A stretch of 64,000 bases of DNA, from positions 64,001 to 128,000 of the forward strand of contig JAJEKV010000267.1 in the NCBI GenBank assembly GCA_021234155.1, in the 5' to 3' direction. Made by a program: the position numbers and the translations under genes. The stretch's first letter is position 1; each line of letters starts with the position of its first letter. The DNA is from Isoetes taiwanensis (lineage: Eukaryota; Streptophyta; Lycopodiopsida; Isoetales; Isoetaceae). Shown here piece by piece: positions 1 to 13,200 of the stretch. Under the pieces are notes generated by a model that searched no databases, was not told the origin of the DNA, and was given only the letters and a program-made list of their open reading frames with translations.

Positions 1-192
1 GGGCTTGGACAAACGCAAGGCATAAAAATCGCTCCCAAAACCCACGAATGGAAAAGCCAAATGCGCCGCTAACCCTGCACCGCACATCACCAACAAAACA
101 ACAAGACAAAACAAACCTCCTGAGTGGAGGGGCTGATTCTGTGGCGTGCCCGCGATAAAAATACAAAAACAAAGAAGGGGGGAGGGTGGGTT

Positions 193-732
193 CAAAGAGA
201 ATAAAGATGCTAGCGAGAGAGAAGAGGAAGCGCCCGATGAGATGTTGATGCAGAATCGCCTAAAATAGCGAACTCCCAACGGAATGGGCATCGCGCCAGC
301 CATGCATGCAAAACATGCATGCTCGTCCCATTCTAGAATGGCGATCCGATGTCTCGGATCGATGGGATTCTAGAATGGGACTCGCATGAAACCAACAAAC
401 CGCCCGAATACCAAAGGACTTCCTTACAAACTAGGATCGAGGACGAAGGTCACAGGACAAAGGCTAAAGGCCGGAAAAGGACAACAAGAAAGAAACGCCA
501 AATTGGCTAAAACCAAGCGGGGAGAAGCCCTCCCTCGCCTGGGGAAACAAATCAAAGAGAATAAGGTACTGCTGAGAGAGAAGAGGAAGCGCCGATGAGA
601 TGTTGATGCAGAATCGCGCCTAAAATAGCGAACTCCCAACCAGAATGGGCATGCGCCGCCCGCATGCATGCAAAACATGCATGCTCGTCCCATTCTAGAA
701 TGGCGATCCGATGTCTCGGATCGATGGGATTG
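193..732 (+). repeat. Direct repeat, two copies of about 180 bp with 360-bp period
   Basis: Positions 193-376 recur at 553-732 with few changes: the same AG-rich start, the GATGAGATGTTGATGCAGAA block, the paired ATGCATGC palindromes and the CCCATTCTAGAATGG palindrome. The 176 bp between the copies is unrelated. The short palindromes at the right end of each copy suggest the end of a mobile element. Two small overlapping reading frames here follow the repeat and have no recognisable protein character. Confidence 0.75.
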
Positions 733-1039
733 GAAATAGATCGGATTTAGCAAGTTATTCTTATAAGTAGTTTGGTGTATATATAAGGGATGTGTTATAG
801 GAGACTGAGCAGGGTTTAGCAAGTTATTGTCTCGATCACATTAGGTCTTCGAAATTTTGCGCTTCTGTTTCAAGGTCTTTTGTGTGCAGCTTTAGTCTAA
901 ACATGCAGTACTTAATCCTTTCTTTCTTCTTCATTTAAATTTTCTTCCTCTGTATAATGCCTGTTGGAAATGGTTGTGTTATTGTATACAGATGGTTTTT
1001 TAGATCAGTGGCTCCCAATACACAGTAGCTCCAGCTGTA

Positions 1040-1545
1040 GGTCACGTTGATGCACCAAGTGATTCAGATGGATCAACAGAGATACCGTTCATGCAGTTTC
1101 TTGGGATGCTATTCACCATTGCATTCTTATCACCAAAACCAAAAGCCCCTCGCATATAGCAAAACTGTCAAGTATCAGGTGGTGATGTTGGTGTTCTATT
1201 TTGATAATTTGTTAAAAGCTAGCTATGAACCTACTTGCATTTTTTTAATAAGGAACAGTTGATGCACTATGTAAGATTTATGCAACAAAATGTACACGAT
1301 GATGCAGCTCATAAGGTGTTACAAGAAATTACCGAGAGTGGATATGCTCTAGTGTTGGATTCATGCTTCCTCATGTGTAGATGGTATAAGACTTTAATCA
1401 AGATGAATACTCTGTTTGGTTTAATCTTTTTTATATTTTGAAGTTTCTTTTGAAATCAATCATTGCAGGAACTTTGGAATGTCTATGAGCTTTTGGACTA
1501 TATTGTTTGCGTGGATCCAACGAATCCCCCTATTTATCAGGTTAG
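1040..1545 (+). CDS. Exon-like pieces of an unidentified gene
   Basis: Three stretches look like exons. One is about 1043-1180, with AG before it and GT after it. One is about 1253-1378, an open frame reading LMHYVRFMQQNVHDD followed by AHKVLQEITESGYALVLDS, preceded by a pyrimidine-poor AG and ending near a GTATAAG donor. One is 1470-1540 (ELWNVYELLDYIVCVDP), bounded by TTGCAG and CAG/GTTAGT. More than one frame is open in the third, so the junctions are not fixed. I do not recognise the protein, and no start or stop can be placed. It may be a gene fragment or the tail of a gene beyond the window. Confidence 0.3.
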
Positions 1546-1549
1546 TTCA

Positions 1550-3800
1550 GGATAATCTTGCTCTATTGCATTTGGTTGGACAAATGCGACATGTTAGCTG
1601 TGTTCTTTCCACTTCTTCTAAATTTAAAAGTAGTATGGAATATTTTTATTAGCTTAAGCAATGATAGAGCCTTACTGCTTCTAAGCAGATCCATATTTGT
1701 TTTAATGATTGCTAAAAATGAGACTAGGATGTTTCTGTGTTATATATTAGCTTAATTCTCTGTTATTGTTAACAGTGAAGGGTCCTGCAATCTTTAACAG
1801 GTGCAGCTTAGGTGGTTTTGAGTATGCCACAGCAATGTTATGGAGGACCATTTGGAATTGAGGTGGCATTTTTTTTAATATTTAAAGTCATCATGCAACC
1901 TATTCAGAAAGGAACGATATAATATATGTTCTAACCTTTGTAAATGAAATGACTTTTGCCATGATCTTAAAATGTGTGGCATGCACGTTAGGTGATTGGG
2001 GCCAATCCTACACTGATTATATATCTCATGATAATTCTGTCCCATTTCCTAGGTATATTTTGATCTATTGGGCTGGGACTGCCCTGCAACTTCTAAGTGC
2101 TGTAAATATGAAGCAGAATAGTTGATATGATAATCAATGTTGTGCCCGGACATTTTTCTTTGCTTTATTAATTGTAGTTTTGGTTGGAAGATATGTAAGG
2201 AAGAAAGGAAAGAAGGAAGGTATTTTTATCGTCCACGGAGACCAATCGGTCTATGGGACCCAATACAAAAACGCAGCAAGCGGATTACTGCCCGGATTAA
2301 AAAACCCCCGCCCCGAAGGGTTTTCGAGGGAAAAATCGTGGCAGCAATCAGCCTGCTGAGGAGAACAAGGAGTGCAGATGATATAATATAAGCAATAATA
2401 TGTGTACATTTTGTTGCAGGGAAAGGCTACTTTGTTGTGTATGTTTGCACGGTTGTCCTATTGGTGCAACTGTGCTATTGGAGTTGGGACAACTCTAGAA
2501 AGAGCTGGAAAATGTTTGTTGAATCCATCAGTGTTAATTAGGATTTAGTTTAGATAGTGCATCATTGCATGTAAATAAAGTGTAGGTATCTTGCATTTTC
2601 AATTTTATCCCAATGAAGTCTCAGATGTGGAATATTCCAGGTGTGGAATATTTTGTTTACTATTGAATGCTGAATATAAGGTGAAATGTCAAGCATAATA
2701 TCTGGATTTGGCTCACAAACACATGCTAACATGTATTTTGATATGTTTTCTTTGTGCAGACATGTATTACAGAAAATGGAAAGTATATAGCAGAAACAAT
2801 CAAAGTTGCTATATTGTGGATAGAATGTTACGACCTTGATGGTGTAAAAGCTATGCCCCCCCCTCCCCCCCTTTTTTTTTGAAAAAAAGCAGATTGTCAG
2901 GAAGTGAATTGCAGAAATCTACTAGCATATAATCATGTAGCATACAATCCTGGTCCATGAGCAGCCATAGGGATATTTTCACTAAAGAACTATGATTTAT
3001 ATGTGGCATGATGCAATCTCATTTACAGCTATTAAAGCACGACCTTGATTGCGTTGATCAGTATTGCTTTAGAAGTTGTCAACAAGTAGAGTGATCACTG
3101 CGAAAGCCATGAAAAATGAGCAGTCATAGGGATGGATAGCACATTTTTTATCAACTAACGAAAGAACAATAATTTTTTAGCTGTAATTCTTTAAAGAATC
3201 TTACTCTACTGCAGTTTGAGTCAGTTCTAGGTATATACATAAAGTAGTATGATCACTGATTTGGATCTCTAAAATCTGCATTCTAATTGAATGATGACAC
3301 AGATCAGGGATTAGTGGTTCAATTCCACGCATGAACTGTGATTGTTCATATGCATGTGCCTTAAAAGACAATAAATGATGTTGTAATGGTAGGCAAAGAT
3401 TTATTCATGCGTGAATATAAAAAAGTCAGACATTTAAATATAATGGAACCCATGCATAAGCCAATGGATTGTTTGGAAGCTTTTATTTTTCTGCAAGGGG
3501 ATAGGAAACGACGTTTCAAGTTCCTTAATTCATGCTGGGAGAATTAGAATATCAATAGATGGGTTGGCATATGTCTTACATGTATCTTCAGTTTGCAAAA
3601 GCTTAAGTTCTGGTTGCATTGCATTTAGATTCGAAACAAATACAAAATTGCATGTGTGATTATTCATATATCTATATTCCATCCACCATAGGTATCTCAT
3701 AGCAACCTCACTTGCATCTACAGTCGGCAAACATACACTCAAGAAACATAGGCGGGTCTGCACACATATTCTACTACCCATTCTACACAGAATCTACCAA
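1550..3800. other. AT-rich stretch, no supported gene
   Basis: This is intron-like or intergenic AT-rich sequence. A GC-richer patch at 2195-2335 begins with GAAGGAAGG followed by TATTTTTATCGTCCACGG. A similar start occurs at 18450-18500, and a looser one in the inverted repeats at 58870-58914 and 59473-59517, so the patch may be a repeat remnant. A C8/C7/T10 homopolymer block lies at 2855-2881. Nothing else could be supported. Confidence 0.5.
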
Positions 3801-3816
3801 TTACATATCTACAAAT

Positions 3817-3845
3817 GCTCGGCATTATTGGGCACACGTCTCTAG
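3817..3845 (+). mobile_element. Possible Helitron 3' end (degenerate)
   Basis: GCTCGGCATTATTGGGC is followed after 8 bases by CTAG at 3842-3845. This aligns base for base in layout with the site at 4341-4369: a GC hairpin, a short spacer, then CTAG. Known plant Helitrons end in a short GC hairpin just before CTRR. The stem here has decayed, and the base after CTAG is A rather than the expected T. Confidence 0.3.
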
Positions 3846-4340
3846 AGTCCATGCACATGATTTATGTCGAATGGAGTATGAATTATTCTTAGACTAACCT
3901 ATTACTCTTTTCTTTGTTTCCTTATTATAGATGGCTTTGAACTAAGGTGAGCTTGCTCATAAAACTTCTGAACTATGGCAAATTTGATATGAAGCATGAA
4001 CATACTTCAAATGATGTATTGTTCATAGTTAGCTACTTTTAGCTGTAGTGTTCTAATTGGCATGCTCTTCACTTCCAAACATTGTTGTGAGTGTGTTCCC
4101 TCCTTTCAACAAGGAAGGAAACATTGTTGTGAATATGTATTGTGTATATACACACCACATTTTACAACAATGATGTTATTGTATATGCAACGCATCTGCA
4201 TAGCATACCCCACTCTCATGATGCTTCCATTACAGCTTTAGTATTCAAACTCAACTACACATGGTTACTTACATCCCACCCTATCCCATTCAATCTATGC
4301 AATTATATCTAACTAGATATTCCATGCGCCTATGACTAAT

Positions 4341-4369
4341 GCCCAGCATCGCCGGGCAAACGTTTCTAG
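4341..4369 (+). mobile_element. Probable Helitron 3' end
   Basis: GCCCAGCATCGCCGGGC (4341-4357) can form a GC stem-loop. After AAACGTTT comes CTAG at 4366-4369, followed by T. This is the Helitron 3' signature: a hairpin just upstream of CTRR, inserted before T. Related palindromes occur at 3817, 20104 and 27309, which suggests one family. No 5' TC end or RepHel gene was found, so it would be non-autonomous. Confidence 0.4.
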
Positions 4370-4379
4370 TCATAGGTAA

Positions 4380-5360
4380 CAAAGAGAAAAAAAATGAGAA
4401 AGAAGGCAAGCAACATCAAAATCTATAGGTAGCAAAAAGAGAAATGTGTAGTCCTCTACGTGTGTTAGAATGGAGGAGTTGTATTTGCTAAACGACATTG
4501 AACTCCCAAGTTTATTGTGCATATGTGTGCTTTCGAGGTTCATTTCGTTGGTTGGCTGTATTTAATTTTCATAACTATGATATATGTTATTCTCTGTCTT
4601 AAGTATCATTGACTACTACTAATACATCTTGCCATTTAAGCATTCTTGGCCTCACAAAGGCCTGAAGTACTGAATAACATGAATAACTCTATGTGATTCC
4701 CATCCTTGCAAATTGCATAAGCTCCTTGATCTGTCAGTATATTTGATCAAGGTGTCTAGCTCGGGTATATGTATGTACAACTTAGATACATCATCATCCT
4801 CAGGTTCAGTTGTTTGTCTCTTCAGTTATTCTTTCTCAAAACTTAATTCGAAGTAATTGAGTCTTTAGAGAGCTTGATAAATCATTAGAGGAACTCATTG
4901 TTCTTGGTCTGTGTTGTTGACTTTAAGAATGATGCATTCTATTTTGTAAAAGTTGATGAGTTTGTCTTTTCCATTCCATAGTGAAAGCATCTGTTGAAGC
5001 TGGAAAAAATTGTTTAGGTTAAAGTTTATGTGTACATGAAATGCATGTTAGGAAGCATATAACTATACCTTGTTGTTGCGGTGTTGGTCCAGTGGAGCTT
5101 TTCAACATGTGATTGTCTATCATACTGGTGGTCATCGTAATAATAGACAAAAATGTAAATTGCTCATAACTATAAGTACATGTTGGATTTGCTTACTGTA
5201 CAAAAACATTAAGGTTAGGTTCTGGAATTCAAAATGTGTGAATACATATTTATATTTGAAGAAAGAGCTTACATGCAATGTCAACGATGAAATTGACACT
5301 GTTGCAATTGATATTCATTGCCTTAATAATATGGGTGTACGTCATCAGTAGTAGGGATAG
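4380..5360. other. No supported gene
   Basis: AT-rich sequence. A 93-codon plus-strand frame at 5070-5351 has no recognisable domain or splice context and ends just before the transposon at 5371. Confidence 0.5.
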
Positions 5361-5370
5361 GGATTCCATG
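5361..5370. repeat. Left target-site duplication, GGATTCCATG
   Basis: GGATTCCATG at 5361-5370 is repeated exactly at 8021-8030, flanking the inverted-repeat element. Ten bases is within the size range of Mutator-like insertions. Confidence 0.7.
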
Positions 5371-8020
5371 GCATCCAACAAGGTGACGGTGCAAACGCAC
5401 TAATGACTTGCATTTGCACTAATAAAAAGCATCTTTCAAAGATTCCCTAAGATACCCTTAAATTCCGCCACTTTGGGGGGGTCAATTACAAAAATGGCCC
5501 TAAATTTATGAATTTGTGTGCCATTTTAGGGCCCAAATTTATGGAAAAATTGTCGCCTTGTTAATTTTACATCCCTTATTTAGGTACAAAATAGAAATCT
5601 AATTTTGATGGTTTTAGTACACACAAAGAAAGTGGGAAAATGAAAGAACCATCAGAATCTTGAAGAATAATGAAGACTGAAACATGCAAATGAAGCCGTA
5701 TGCAGTTCCTATTGCTCAAGGAGAACCACAACATGCTATGCGCGCATAGGCAAGCGCTAAAATTATAAAACACTACATATGCGCGCATAGCAATGATCTT
5801 AAGTTTGAAAGACAAACACTATCCAAACTAGTCAAGTACAGTAGGAAGAGCAGGATTTGGAATGTCGTTGTACTCGTCAACCACTTCACTCTCCTCATTG
5901 TCACTTGAAGTGGTCGAGGAACTAACCGTCCAGAATTCAACATGTATACCCATGGTTAAGGAAGACGATGTCACCATGCACATAAAAAAGAAAACAAATG
6001 TTTTAAGCTAAGTGTCGCTGAAGAAAATATTGTTTGGCTACGTAGATTGCAACCTTTTGTGTGATAAAAAAAGATACCAATTTAATGAGCAAAAGGGTTA
6101 AAAAAAGGTCCAAAGTGATGCAAGAAGCAAAATGGTAGGTTGGAAGAAAACTAGGTAGGTAGAAAAAATAACATGGTAGAAAAATAGGTAGGTAGGAAAA
6201 ATAACATGGTAGGTAGGGGCTATGCGCGCATGGGCAAATTTTTTTTGCTATGCGCGTATAGGTAAAGTTTAATTTCGTTTTTTCTTATCAGAAGACCAGA
6301 AGACGCAGGTTTGTGGATTTTTATTCCGGAAGACCAAGATCGGAGGGCAGGGCTTGAAATCCAATTTCGTTTTTGTTTTCAGAAGAGCAGAAGACGCAGA
6401 TTTTTGGATTTTGGCTCCGGAAGATCAAGATCAGAGGGCTTGCCGTCGGAGGGCTTGAAATCGGAGGTCCTGCATCGCACATGAGCCTTACTTCTGTATT
6501 TCTTTTGAGTCAGAGTATTACTTCTGTATTTGTTTAACCCTAGCATGAAACGCCTTCACAGTCCAGCCGGAATGCTGAGGTAAGAAGATTTCTATCCATA
6601 GATTTAAAAGTTCTAATTTCTTCTTCTGTAAACTTGTGGAAAAGCATTCTGAGATAATTTTGCAGATAAATTCCTTCCTTTTTATTTTTTTTGCAGATAA
6701 ATTCATTCCTTTTTCTTTTGTAAAATGAGGTTTGAGGTGATTTAGAAGGTGATTTCGATGGTGGATTTTGACGATTCTGCAAACAATTTGAGGTAAAATT
6801 TTGAGATATTCTGTGGTATTTCCTCTCTTTGCAAGTAATTTCTAGAGAAATATGCATGTACTTGCACTGTCTTAGGAACAACCGCTTGCATTTGGAAGCA
6901 TGCTCAGTTAAATTTATGATTAAATTCTTGTAAGACCGTAGTAAGTCTATTATGAATTTTAATGTAATGCTGGTTAAAAACTTGCAGCTAGAATCCTCCT
7001 TGCAGAGATCGGATTAGCATTCATGTTCTTTTATTCTATCTGGACTTTCTACCCATGCTCATGTAAGGTTGTTCTAATATTGTTATAATTATAGCAAGTG
7101 TCAATTATTTCTGAAAGATCTAAGGAAGAGGGCTTTGAAAAATTCCCCATGTTTCTCAAAGGTTTTCCCTCTATAGTAGCTACTTTATTTCAATACTTGT
7201 TTTTCACATTTTGATTACCATTCAATGAAAACTGTGATTAAGAAATTAACTGTTGTCTATGCGCGCATAGCCAAGAGTTTTTAAAAATTGTTGCTTGTCT
7301 ATGCGCGCATAGACAAGCAATATATTTTAAAGCTCTACCCTTCCTTCCTTCCTTTGGGAATACAGGTTAGGCGTTTACAAAACTAGGTGCTTGCCCATGC
7401 GCTCATAGATAAGACATACTATTTAGAAACTCCTTTCTATGCCTCCATAGACAAGTAGCTAGTTTTTCTCATTGATCCTATGTGCTCATAGGCATGTCTG
7501 CATCAAGTGCATGAGCTTTAATGCTTTGATCTTTATTTTCTCCTGGGAAATGTTGAATGTTCAGTAGTGTGTGACCTTAAAATATGTTTCTAGGCACAAA
7601 GATGCGGCAAATTCTAGTGCTTCTACACCAGTTAAAACTTGCAAGCAAAGCAAGGAATCTACATTTTCGCTTACCGAAGCAAACACCTGCTTCGATATAC
7701 TTGTGAAGATGAGTAATTGATCTTTAAATATTTTAATGTTTATTACTTGCTTCGCGATCTTCCTGTAAGTTCAAAAATATAATAAAGCTTTTTTTTTTTA
7801 ATTTCATCATTCGATTCAATGCAATTCAAAAGTATATAAAAAAAAAATTCTACATTTTGTGTTTATGGATGTCCTGAAAAATATGCTTGTTTTACATTGC
7901 TATTAGTCTTTTTTAAAAGAAATTACAACGGAGACCCCAAAACAGGCATGAGTTTCAGTTTTTTGAAAAGGGAATCTGCAATTGCACCACAGGTCATTAG
8001 TGCGTTTGCACCGTCACCTT
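5371..8020. mobile_element. Non-autonomous TIR element with repeated palindromes
   Basis: A perfect 28-bp inverted repeat, AAGGTGACGGTGCAAACGCA plus eight more bases, lies at 5380-5407 and 7993-8020. The left tip carries nine extra bases (5371-5379). Exact 10-bp direct repeats flank both sides. The 2.65-kb interior has no transposase. It holds nine perfect or near copies of the palindrome CTATGCGCGCATAG, at about 5734, 5776, 6220, 6250, 7258, 7300, 7396, 7438 and 7478, mostly in pairs 30-45 bp apart. The 10-bp target duplication fits a Mutator-like element, but superfamily assignment is an inference. Confidence 0.75.
6272..6463 (+). repeat. Tandem duplication, about 95-bp unit
   Basis: Two successive units share CAGAAGACGCAG, GGATTTT, CCGGAAGA and GGGCTTGAAATC. 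They lie inside the TIR element and have diverged, so the duplication is not recent. Confidence 0.6.
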
Positions 8021-8277
8021 GGATTCCATGAAAACTGCTTTCCGTGCTTCTGAATTGGCAAAATATGCAGATCTCTCCTTTCTTGCTTGGAAAGACCTTC
8101 TGCAGAGGAAAGTGTGGGTTTTTTTAGCAAACATAGCATGGGAAAACAATGAATCGTGTACATTAGAAGAAGAGAGACATGAAGAACATGCCAAATTCAA
8201 AGTATACATAGAGAATAGGCATGAGGCATACCTTGCTCTTGTTGGGTTCTTGTTAGATGCGTCGTGCAAAGCAAGGT
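8019..8277 (+). CDS. Small unidentified open frame or exon
   Basis: An 86-codon frame, charged and helix-like (for example AWENNESCTLEEERHEEHAK), begins at the right edge of the TIR element. Its first codons use the inverted repeat and target duplication. It ends at AAGCAAG/GTAGCA, which could be a splice donor instead of the in-frame TAG. A possible acceptor, TATGCAG, lies at about 8063-8069. I do not recognise a domain. The element may have landed at or near the 5' end of an older exon. Confidence 0.25.
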
Positions 8278-8279
8278 AG

Positions 8280-10070
8280 CATCAGGGTCTCTTGAAGTTT
8301 GTACACAGGGACAATAAACCCTGAAAGAGTATCAATCTAATTTATAAAGAATGAAGAATGGTATTGATGACTATGTAGAGTGAAATGCTTCTATATGCAT
8401 TCCCAAAGTCTACTTACTGGATGAAAAAGAGAGGGTGCAATTACTCATGCTCGTATTGCAATTAATATTGTGTCTTCTTGATCCTTGGCTGCCATCTCCA
8501 TCTAACAGGCAATTTTTCCTTCTCCCAGAATCCAGCAGAGACAACGGCATGTGATGACATTGAACATGCAGGTGCAGGAACTTATTGTAGATATTATGGA
8601 AGGAAGGAGCTTAAAAAATAGAGTTAGCTTTACAGACTTGCCAATGTAAGAAAGGTTTTTAAGCAAAGACTGGACTGGAAGCATGCCATGACGTCTCAAA
8701 ATCATCACAGTAACAGGGGCCAAACAGTGTAGAGAGACATTATAGGATGAGTTGGAGAATCAATCCATGGGTTATCTTTCAAAATGAATGTGCTTTTTAA
8801 AATTTCAAATAGCTCACGACATTCAAGTCTAGTTTGTCTGTTACTTGTTACTATGCATGTAATCACAAATACAAAAGGACATTGGTACAGAAATATATAC
8901 ATGCAAGGCCTTGTCATAACATGGAACTGTCGCTGGCTATTCTATTGTTCTTGCAATGCAGTCCTATTGCTCAGCCATGCATACTCTCGAACAGAAATTC
9001 TATTGTTCTTGCAATGCAGTCCTATTGCTCAGCCATGCATACTCTCAAACAGCTTGCCAATATTATAAAATTCATGTGTGACGATGTGGATTGTGGCTTA
9101 CTTTGTATTTGCCTTAAGAAAAACGAAAAATGTCAGATGAGTATGGATGAAGATAACATAGGAAATAGAGTGTTCTAAATCTGAGAAGACAATAGTGGAT
9201 GCAATCAGATTGCAGATGCAAGGCTGCTTAAAGGTAGTGGTTTGTTTTTTTGGGAGGCAAAGTCATTTGTTGTCCTCTCACACATATGTGTTTTAAAGTA
9301 TAAGTACAAAGACAATCTAATTTAAAGTAGAATGTACAGGGCAGGCGTTTTAAAGTCATGATTATCCCGATTTGTTTTTATGTCATGTTAATTAAATACA
9401 GAGTCGACATAATCAAATACATGATAATGGAAAGGGTAGCAAATGGTTGCAAATGAGGAAACAACTTAAGGCGGTGGACAATTCAATGATTGCCAATAAG
9501 CTATGACAACCAGGTCCTGCAATGCAGCCAACATACCACGTCTAATTCTTTAAGCTATTGTTATATCAACGCTAAAATCTATGCAAAAATCTACATGCAG
9601 CTAATGTTATGTATTCTCAACATATTAAATGCAGACCTGAGCAGTTTATTTCATTTGATGGCAGCATATATGGGTCACCATCAAAACCTGTTACAATCAG
9701 ATCCAAGTTGATCAATTGCACGGTAAAAGCAGGCCCAGAATTTGCAGGAAAACTTATTTAGATATAACTATTATTCGCAAAGATAATAATCCTCTTCGCA
9801 TACCTATTGCCCCATTTTAACAAACTCGCCTGATAAGAGTTGTGAAGCTGAGATATACAGAGGCATTTGGATTATAACTTTTATGTTCTTATATTAAATA
9901 TACCACATGCAGATGAAATACTAAGTACAACTTTGTGTTTCTACATGAAATAGGCCGCAGCAAAACTGATTCGTCAATGCTCAACCTTTAGTTAAACAAT
10001 GTGAAATACATCTCCTCTATTACCTTGTAATGTTCCAAGGGCAATATTGACCATATCGAGCATAGCATCC
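8280..10070. other. No supported gene, contains a 58-bp tandem repeat
   Basis: The sequence is repetitive and intergenic-looking. At 8939-9054 a 58-bp unit (TTCTATTGTTCTTGCAATGC and onward) is present twice in tandem with only one or two differences, so that duplication is recent. The open frames covering it are products of the duplication. Confidence 0.6.
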
Positions 10071-10072
10071 TT

Positions 10073-10262
10073 AAGTTTGAGATATAGATTCATTTGCTGC
10101 ATTCAAAGACATAACTTTGGAAAAGTTTGAGACTCGTAACATTCTTAAATTTGAGATGCAGACCTGTTTGCTGCATTCAAAGGCATAACCTGTTTGCAGA
10201 CCTGTTTGCTGCATTCAAAGGCATTCAAATGCAGACCTATTTGCTGCATTCAAAGACAAAAC
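10073..10262 (+). repeat. Short tandem repeats (TTTGCTGCATTCAAAG units)
   Basis: TTTGCTGCATTCAAAG(A/G)CA occurs four times, joined by variable copies of ATGCAGACCTGTTTGC. The period is irregular, roughly 35 to 75 bp. Confidence 0.65.
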
Positions 10263-13200
10263 AAAATTGCAATATCCTCCAAAGAACACATCAATCAGTG
10301 TAAAACATAAAACGTACATGGGAAACCGTCCAATAAGATAATTTCCTTGAGGCTTCTAGTTATTTTTATCTTGCTCTTTGTCCACATGAAATAGCCGTAA
10401 TCCCATCCATTTAACCAACAAATAAAAAATTGTTTTGAGCATTCTCTAAAATATCGCGTTTATTATGATGAGAAGCTTCAAAGCTGGACAAAGATTCTAG
10501 AGTGCTTTGCTTAATAAGTGTGCTATCATATGTGCAATATGTGATGCACAAAAACAATAAGGTCTCTTGTGCTTCGTTCATAAACAAAGTCTTCCTTCTC
10601 TCCATAAGCAAGCTCTTGAACGGCAATATGAAATCATTTCCAAAGGGGTTGCTAATTCCTAGGCAACATGATCCTCTTCTAAACCTATTCAAATGCTATT
10701 CGCATGAAGTAGAATCCAATTGCAGTGGTCTTACATGGGGAGAGAAAATTGATGTGACAATAGAATGTGTACTTGCAAAGTAATGCATCTCATTTCACAT
10801 TTAATTTATAGTAATGCATACTTAATGGCAAGCATTTAAGACTACTTCTCAATGGGTGATACATCATTCATATGTAATGAGAAATGTTAAAAAATGTAAG
10901 AGGCAGAATATACCTGGATGCCTGGACAACAATCCAGCCCAAGTCATGGTCTCATGGATGAACTTATTATAGAAAAACATTTTCATACAGTTGTGCTGCC
11001 AAAAAACCACAAAAATGAGCATCGGCTTACCATGAGTTTGACTTATGGAAGCCCTATTTGAAAGCCATTATTGTCTATCAAGTGCATGGATTGTATTAGA
11101 AGTAAAACATTAAACTAAAAACAATTTGTGTGCAATATCCGAGTCTGTCACTACTTTGTGACCAAGATCAGAACGTTGGTTTAATCTCTATCCATCTTCC
11201 GGCAGGTGAAAAAGAGTGATCTGGTTCAAAAAAAGAAATGTACTCCAACCAAAATCTGGCGACAAAAAAAAAATCCAAACCTTAGGCAAACCAACATGGG
11301 CAAAAATTTGAAAAAGATTTCGGTACGCTGGGAAAACCAAGAGCTGGTAGCCTATGGTCTTCCAATCTCACAAGGATTTGCCCCTTTCTATATAGGAAAG
11401 GCCATTTGAAATATGAACTTGCTGTGGCAGAATAAAAAGAAAAAGTATATAGGCCTAAAATGGGGACAGTTACGTAGAATGAATGCCAAGAATAATGCCA
11501 GATCTGCCAGATCATTTAAGGTAATATGCTGGCAAAAGAAGCGTTTGAAATTATCAGAGAGCAACAATTTGCCAAGGAAAAGACAAAGAACAAAATTCAA
11601 GTCAAGCAAGTATAGCTATCTGGCTCAAAATGACTTCCTTTGAAAGAAACTTGGTGCCAATAGATTCCATACTGTGTGAGCAAGTATACAACACTGGGGA
11701 CATAAACTACAGACTTAAATTTTAAGTAAACATATAAAAGGACATATTACTACTTGCCTTCTTTTAATGAAGCTGCAAGGCTTCATGCACATAGTCCAAT
11801 GAACTCAGGGACAAAAGTGAAGTTGTCATAATGCTGGAATTGTGTCGTAAAAGTTCAATCATTTATCTTTTGAACAAAAGCCACCTGTAAACCTCAATCT
11901 CAAAGAGAGGAAGAACACAACTGAAAAGACCACATGAGACTGAAGCTCAAGAAAAAGAGCTATAAGAAAACAGAATCTAAATGCATCCTCCTTGTCATTA
12001 CTTGGCCAGAATACCTTGAAAATAAGGAAATCCTGATGCGTGATCTGAGCATGGTTGCAGCAGAGAATAAGACATCCAAGATATGAAATACACAAAAACT
12101 GAGCATTCGTTCCAAGATCCGAGTTTCAAAGTCAATTGATCTGCATGTAACAACTAAGAGTTATCATTCTGAAACTAAACCTATTGGCCCATAACCTATT
12201 CGAACCTGAGACTGGACATCAGGTCGTCTGAAACTGAGGATCGGCTCCAAAATCCATCAAAATCTCCATGGATGTCGAATTTTCATGTAGGTATCATTCC
12301 AATCCATCTCTCGACAGCTGCAGAAGGGTGATCAAATCCAAAAATAGAAACGGCCTCCGAAATCATACCCCCATCGAACCAATAATTTTTATTTTTTGAT
12401 TTTTGGTCATCGAGAAAGTTTGGCGGCGACAAAAAAAAGCCCCAAACCGTAGGCAAACCTACCTGGGAAAAAAATACAAAAAGTTTTCGGGACTCCGAAA
12501 AAACCAAATTTAAACAATAAGATATCATAAAATCGTTATGCAAAGTTCATCATTATAATTTTTTCCTGTTTTTTTGCAGGGAATAATGTTTGAAATTGCA
12601 TATTTAGAGAAAACAAACTAATGTCGCGGCATAGCAGTACCTTGAAAATTCTAATTACTGTTGTTAAGGGAGGATTTAATTACTCTTTCCAAAATCACAG
12701 TGCCAACCACGTAGATTAATATAAAACAATAGAACCGTGTGCATTTTTTATAATATTTTTTGAAACTTTACAGTCTAAAGTGTTGAAGGGAAGTGCTTAA
12801 CGAGCCTTTATTATACCATTGTTCACTTATCGAGCCGCTGCCACTACAAACCTTTACCGAATGCCAGACACTCATTATTTTGAAGTCCAATTGTATCCTT
12901 TGCCACTGCCGCCGCCACTACTAATGTCATAAAACTGACTACATAAATGATAGTTGCATGAATCTCAACTCCAAACTTGTAACTATCAGCTAAAAAGCAG
13001 ATGATGCTATCCTCTCCTAGCTTCACATTTGGATCTTAAAATGTATGTCTATACCAGATCCAGAAGCAGCTCTATACCAGATTCAGAAGCAGCAAACCAA
13101 GTTAACTATGGGCTCATTTCCAGATTATTTTACAGCTAAGAACATCATGAATCAGAAAAAGTTTGGAAAAAAGAAAAACTTACACCACACCCAGTGTCCA

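Noticed and set aside
424-822. 132-codon minus-strand frame across the duplicated repeat
   Set aside because: It follows repeat and palindromic sequence, has no domain, and the equivalent frame is not kept in the first repeat copy.
10411-10783. Overlapping 93-codon frames on opposite strands
   Set aside because: No domain, no splice sites and no neighbouring support; such lengths are expected by chance in this base composition.
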